Positions 62,853 through 64,000 of a stretch of 64,000 bases of DNA are shown one piece after another. How positions within the stretch are numbered: position 1 is the first letter of the stretch; the number at the start of each line of letters is the position of its first letter. The notes under the pieces were generated by a model, which worked only from the letters and a program-made list of their open reading frames with translations, was not told where the DNA came from and made no database searches. The position numbers were made by a program, and so were the translations under genes. Source of the DNA: Natrinema sp. DC36 (GTDB lineage: Archaea; Halobacteriota; Halobacteria; Halobacteriales; Natrialbaceae). The stretch spans positions 2,480,001 through 2,544,000 of the forward strand of contig NZ_CP084472.1 of assembly GCF_020405225.1 (NCBI RefSeq). Direction: 5' to 3'.

Positions 62853-62937
62853 CGATAGTAGCCACTGAAGTCATTGCACACCGATCGCACGACTGCTGTA
62901 CGATCGGTGTGTAACTCGTTTCCGTTGGTACTATAGC
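62853..62937 (+). repeat. MITE-like element, copy C
   Basis: 85 bp with ends CGATAGTAGCCACTGAA and TTGGTACTATAGC, imperfect inverted repeats. The interior is GTCATTGCACACCGATCGCA then TGTACGATCGGTGTGTAACT, itself partly palindromic. It matches copy B on the opposite strand and copy A on the same strand. It follows hemA and encodes no protein. Confidence 0.8.
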
Positions 62938-63005
62938 GTCGGTCACTCGACAGCGTCTGCGAAACCCCCTACCCGAACCGCCTCCCATCGGGAGATACCA
63001 CCCCG

Positions 63006-63338
63006 TTATCGATTCGGTGCGCCGTACTCGACGTGGACCGTCGGGACGCTCGCGGAGTCGGGCGCTTCGTTGCCGTTCCAGTCGACGAGTCGGACGTTCG
63101 CCATCTCGCCGGAGAAGCGAAACCGCTGGACGCCGACGTCTATTGCCCCCTCCGCGACGCTCCCCGAGAGGACGGTTCCCTCAGCCATCGGATCGTCCGC
63201 CAGCATCTCGAGGTCGCCGTCGACGGCGATCTCGTAGTTCGAGGGGACGCCTCGACCGACGATCGTCACGAGATTTGGCAGTTGAGCATCGTTCGCGGTA
63301 GAGTCAGTTCGATTTCGTATCGGCGTGTCGCGTGCCAT
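63006..63338 (-). CDS. conserved hypothetical haloarchaeal protein
   Basis: 110 residues from the ATG at 63338. It is beta-rich, with NLVTIVGRGVPSNYEIAVDG and a middle LSGSVAEGAIDVGVQRFRF, ending in a strand TVHVEYGAP. No catalytic residue stands out. On the minus strand an AT-rich AGCTTATG near 63361-63368 lies about 25-30 bp before the ATG, fitting a leaderless start. An in-frame extension to 63752 is antisense to the glutaredoxin gene and rejected. Function unknown. Confidence 0.7.
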   Translation of the reverse strand: MARDTPIRNRTDSTANDAQLPNLVTIVGRGVPSNYEIAVDGDLEMLADDPMAEGTVLSGSVAEGAIDVGVQRFRFSGEMANVRLVDWNGNEAPDSASVPTVHVEYGAPNR

Positions 63339-63500
63339 GCTCGATAACCCGAGTATCCCGGCATAAGCTTTCCTGTCGATATAATGGTAAGATTGCGTGA
63401 ATGCAAACCCATTGTTCGCCGGAGATTGCCCCGGTGGGACGATCGGCGTCGGGGTGTACGGCCAACGTTTACGAGGATCGATGTGGTCGGCGTGCATGGA

Positions 63501-63761
63501 ATGCTCGAACTCTACCAGGCGGAAGGCTGTCCGCATAGTGCTGACGTCCGCGAGAAACTGACGGCCCTCGGCGTCTCGTACGTGATTCACAATCCACGCC
63601 GACCCGGTGACGACGGCGAGGTGCTCAACGAGTGGACCCAGCAGGCGATGATCGATCTGGGTGGCGAGGACGCGATTCCGTTCCTCGTCGACACCGACCG
63701 CGAGGAATCGCGCTACGAGAGCGACGAGATCGTCGACTACCTCGAGAAACACTACGGGTGA
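63501..63761 (+). CDS. glutaredoxin-like/GST N-terminal domain protein
   Basis: 86 residues. Thioredoxin fold with the redox motif CPHS in LYQAEGCPHSADVREKL (resolving Cys replaced by Ser), the cis-Pro region EDAIPFLVDTDR and a final helix IVDYLEKHYG. Monothiol glutaredoxin or the N-domain of a glutathione-S-transferase are the closest types. Haloarchaea use gamma-glutamylcysteine instead of glutathione, so the partner thiol is probably that. It stands alone. Confidence 0.88.
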   Translation: MLELYQAEGCPHSADVREKLTALGVSYVIHNPRRPGDDGEVLNEWTQQAMIDLGGEDAIPFLVDTDREESRYESDEIVDYLEKHYG

Positions 63762-63790
63762 GCCGAGTCGAGACGCCGGCGACCTGATAG

Positions 63791-63988
63791 TCAGTCGCTC
63801 GAGGGAACGAGGTCGCGAACGAATATCTCGCCGGTGACGTCGGGAATTGTCGGACGCACGACCGATTCGCTCGAGTCGATCGCGTGTCCCGTCTCGACGT
63901 GGTGCTCGATCGCCGCCCGCGAGCGGTCGCGCTGTGACGGTTCGCTGGCGGCGTTCAGATACCAGTCGCAGTCGAGGCAGTACTTCAT
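63791..63988 (-). CDS. small zinc-finger-like protein
   Basis: 65 residues, complete within the window. KYCLDCDWYLNAAS gives a Cys-x2-Cys pair and HHVETGH gives histidines spaced as in a C2H2 ribbon. Zinc binding is therefore likely and DNA or protein contact possible. The C-terminal half is acidic. Similar short proteins are common in haloarchaea and unstudied. No operon partner is visible before the window ends. Confidence 0.72.
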   Translation of the reverse strand: MKYCLDCDWYLNAASEPSQRDRSRAAIEHHVETGHAIDSSESVVRPTIPDVTGEIFVRDLVPSSD

Positions 63989-64000
63989 CGTAAATCCGTC

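Overview
The window is 64 kb of high-GC haloarchaeal chromosome. The evidence is an acidic proteome, archaeal information genes (rpl15e, rio2, archaeal dnaG), CDP-archaeol synthase, the siroheme-dependent haem route, TATA-box promoters with many leaderless starts, and many small haloarchaeal membrane and winged-helix proteins. It fits the Natrinema/Haloterrigena-like lineage, but the genus cannot be fixed from this sequence alone. No rRNA, tRNA, transposase or CRISPR array was recognised.

Layout. 0-9 kb: CorA transporter, small membrane proteins and a lipid/acyl-CoA module (acyl-CoA dehydrogenase, SCP-2 protein, acyl-CoA ligase, SDR). 9-16 kb: HTH-10 regulator, methyltransferases, endonuclease IV, and an envelope operon in which a DUF6230-like secreted protein and a DUF6114-like membrane protein precede a secreted protein made of 11-residue repeats. 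16-28 kb: lipoate ligase, RIO2 kinase, ribosomal protein L15e, an unusual fused alpha-beta E1 2-oxoacid dehydrogenase, UspA, glutamate mutase small subunit, GfcR regulator and a bacterial-type ThrRS. 28-32 kb: HAD phosphatase with class II aldolase, PyrE, esterase, CarS.

32-53 kb is the most notable part: a probable ectoine-catabolism island. It starts with a convincing ectoine hydrolase (DoeA/EutD) and ends with a diaminobutyrate-type aminotransferase. Between them lie two AbgA-like M20 amidohydrolases, a threonine-deaminase-like enzyme (EutB-like position), a second class III aminotransferase with a cysteine cluster, a divergent BCCT transporter, RidA, glutamate dehydrogenase and two 2-hydroxyacid dehydrogenases. 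Together they could import ectoine, open the ring, deacetylate N-acetyl-diaminobutyrate, transaminate it and recycle glutamate. The classical aspartoacylase-type DoeB and the aldehyde dehydrogenase DoeC are not in the window.

53-64 kb: primase DnaG, a DUF92 membrane protein, two cis-prenyltransferase homologues whose motifs look complementary, and a haem operon (fused AhbA-AhbB siroheme decarboxylase, precorrin-2 dehydrogenase, glutamyl-tRNA reductase).

Two non-coding repeat families recur in the intergenic spaces: a MITE-like element of about 85-98 bp with terminal inverted repeats (three copies), and a structured element with hairpins capped by 11-nt loops beginning and ending in GA (three copies, two of them in inverted orientation). 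Three short tandem arrays (27, 20 and 21 bp) are also present.
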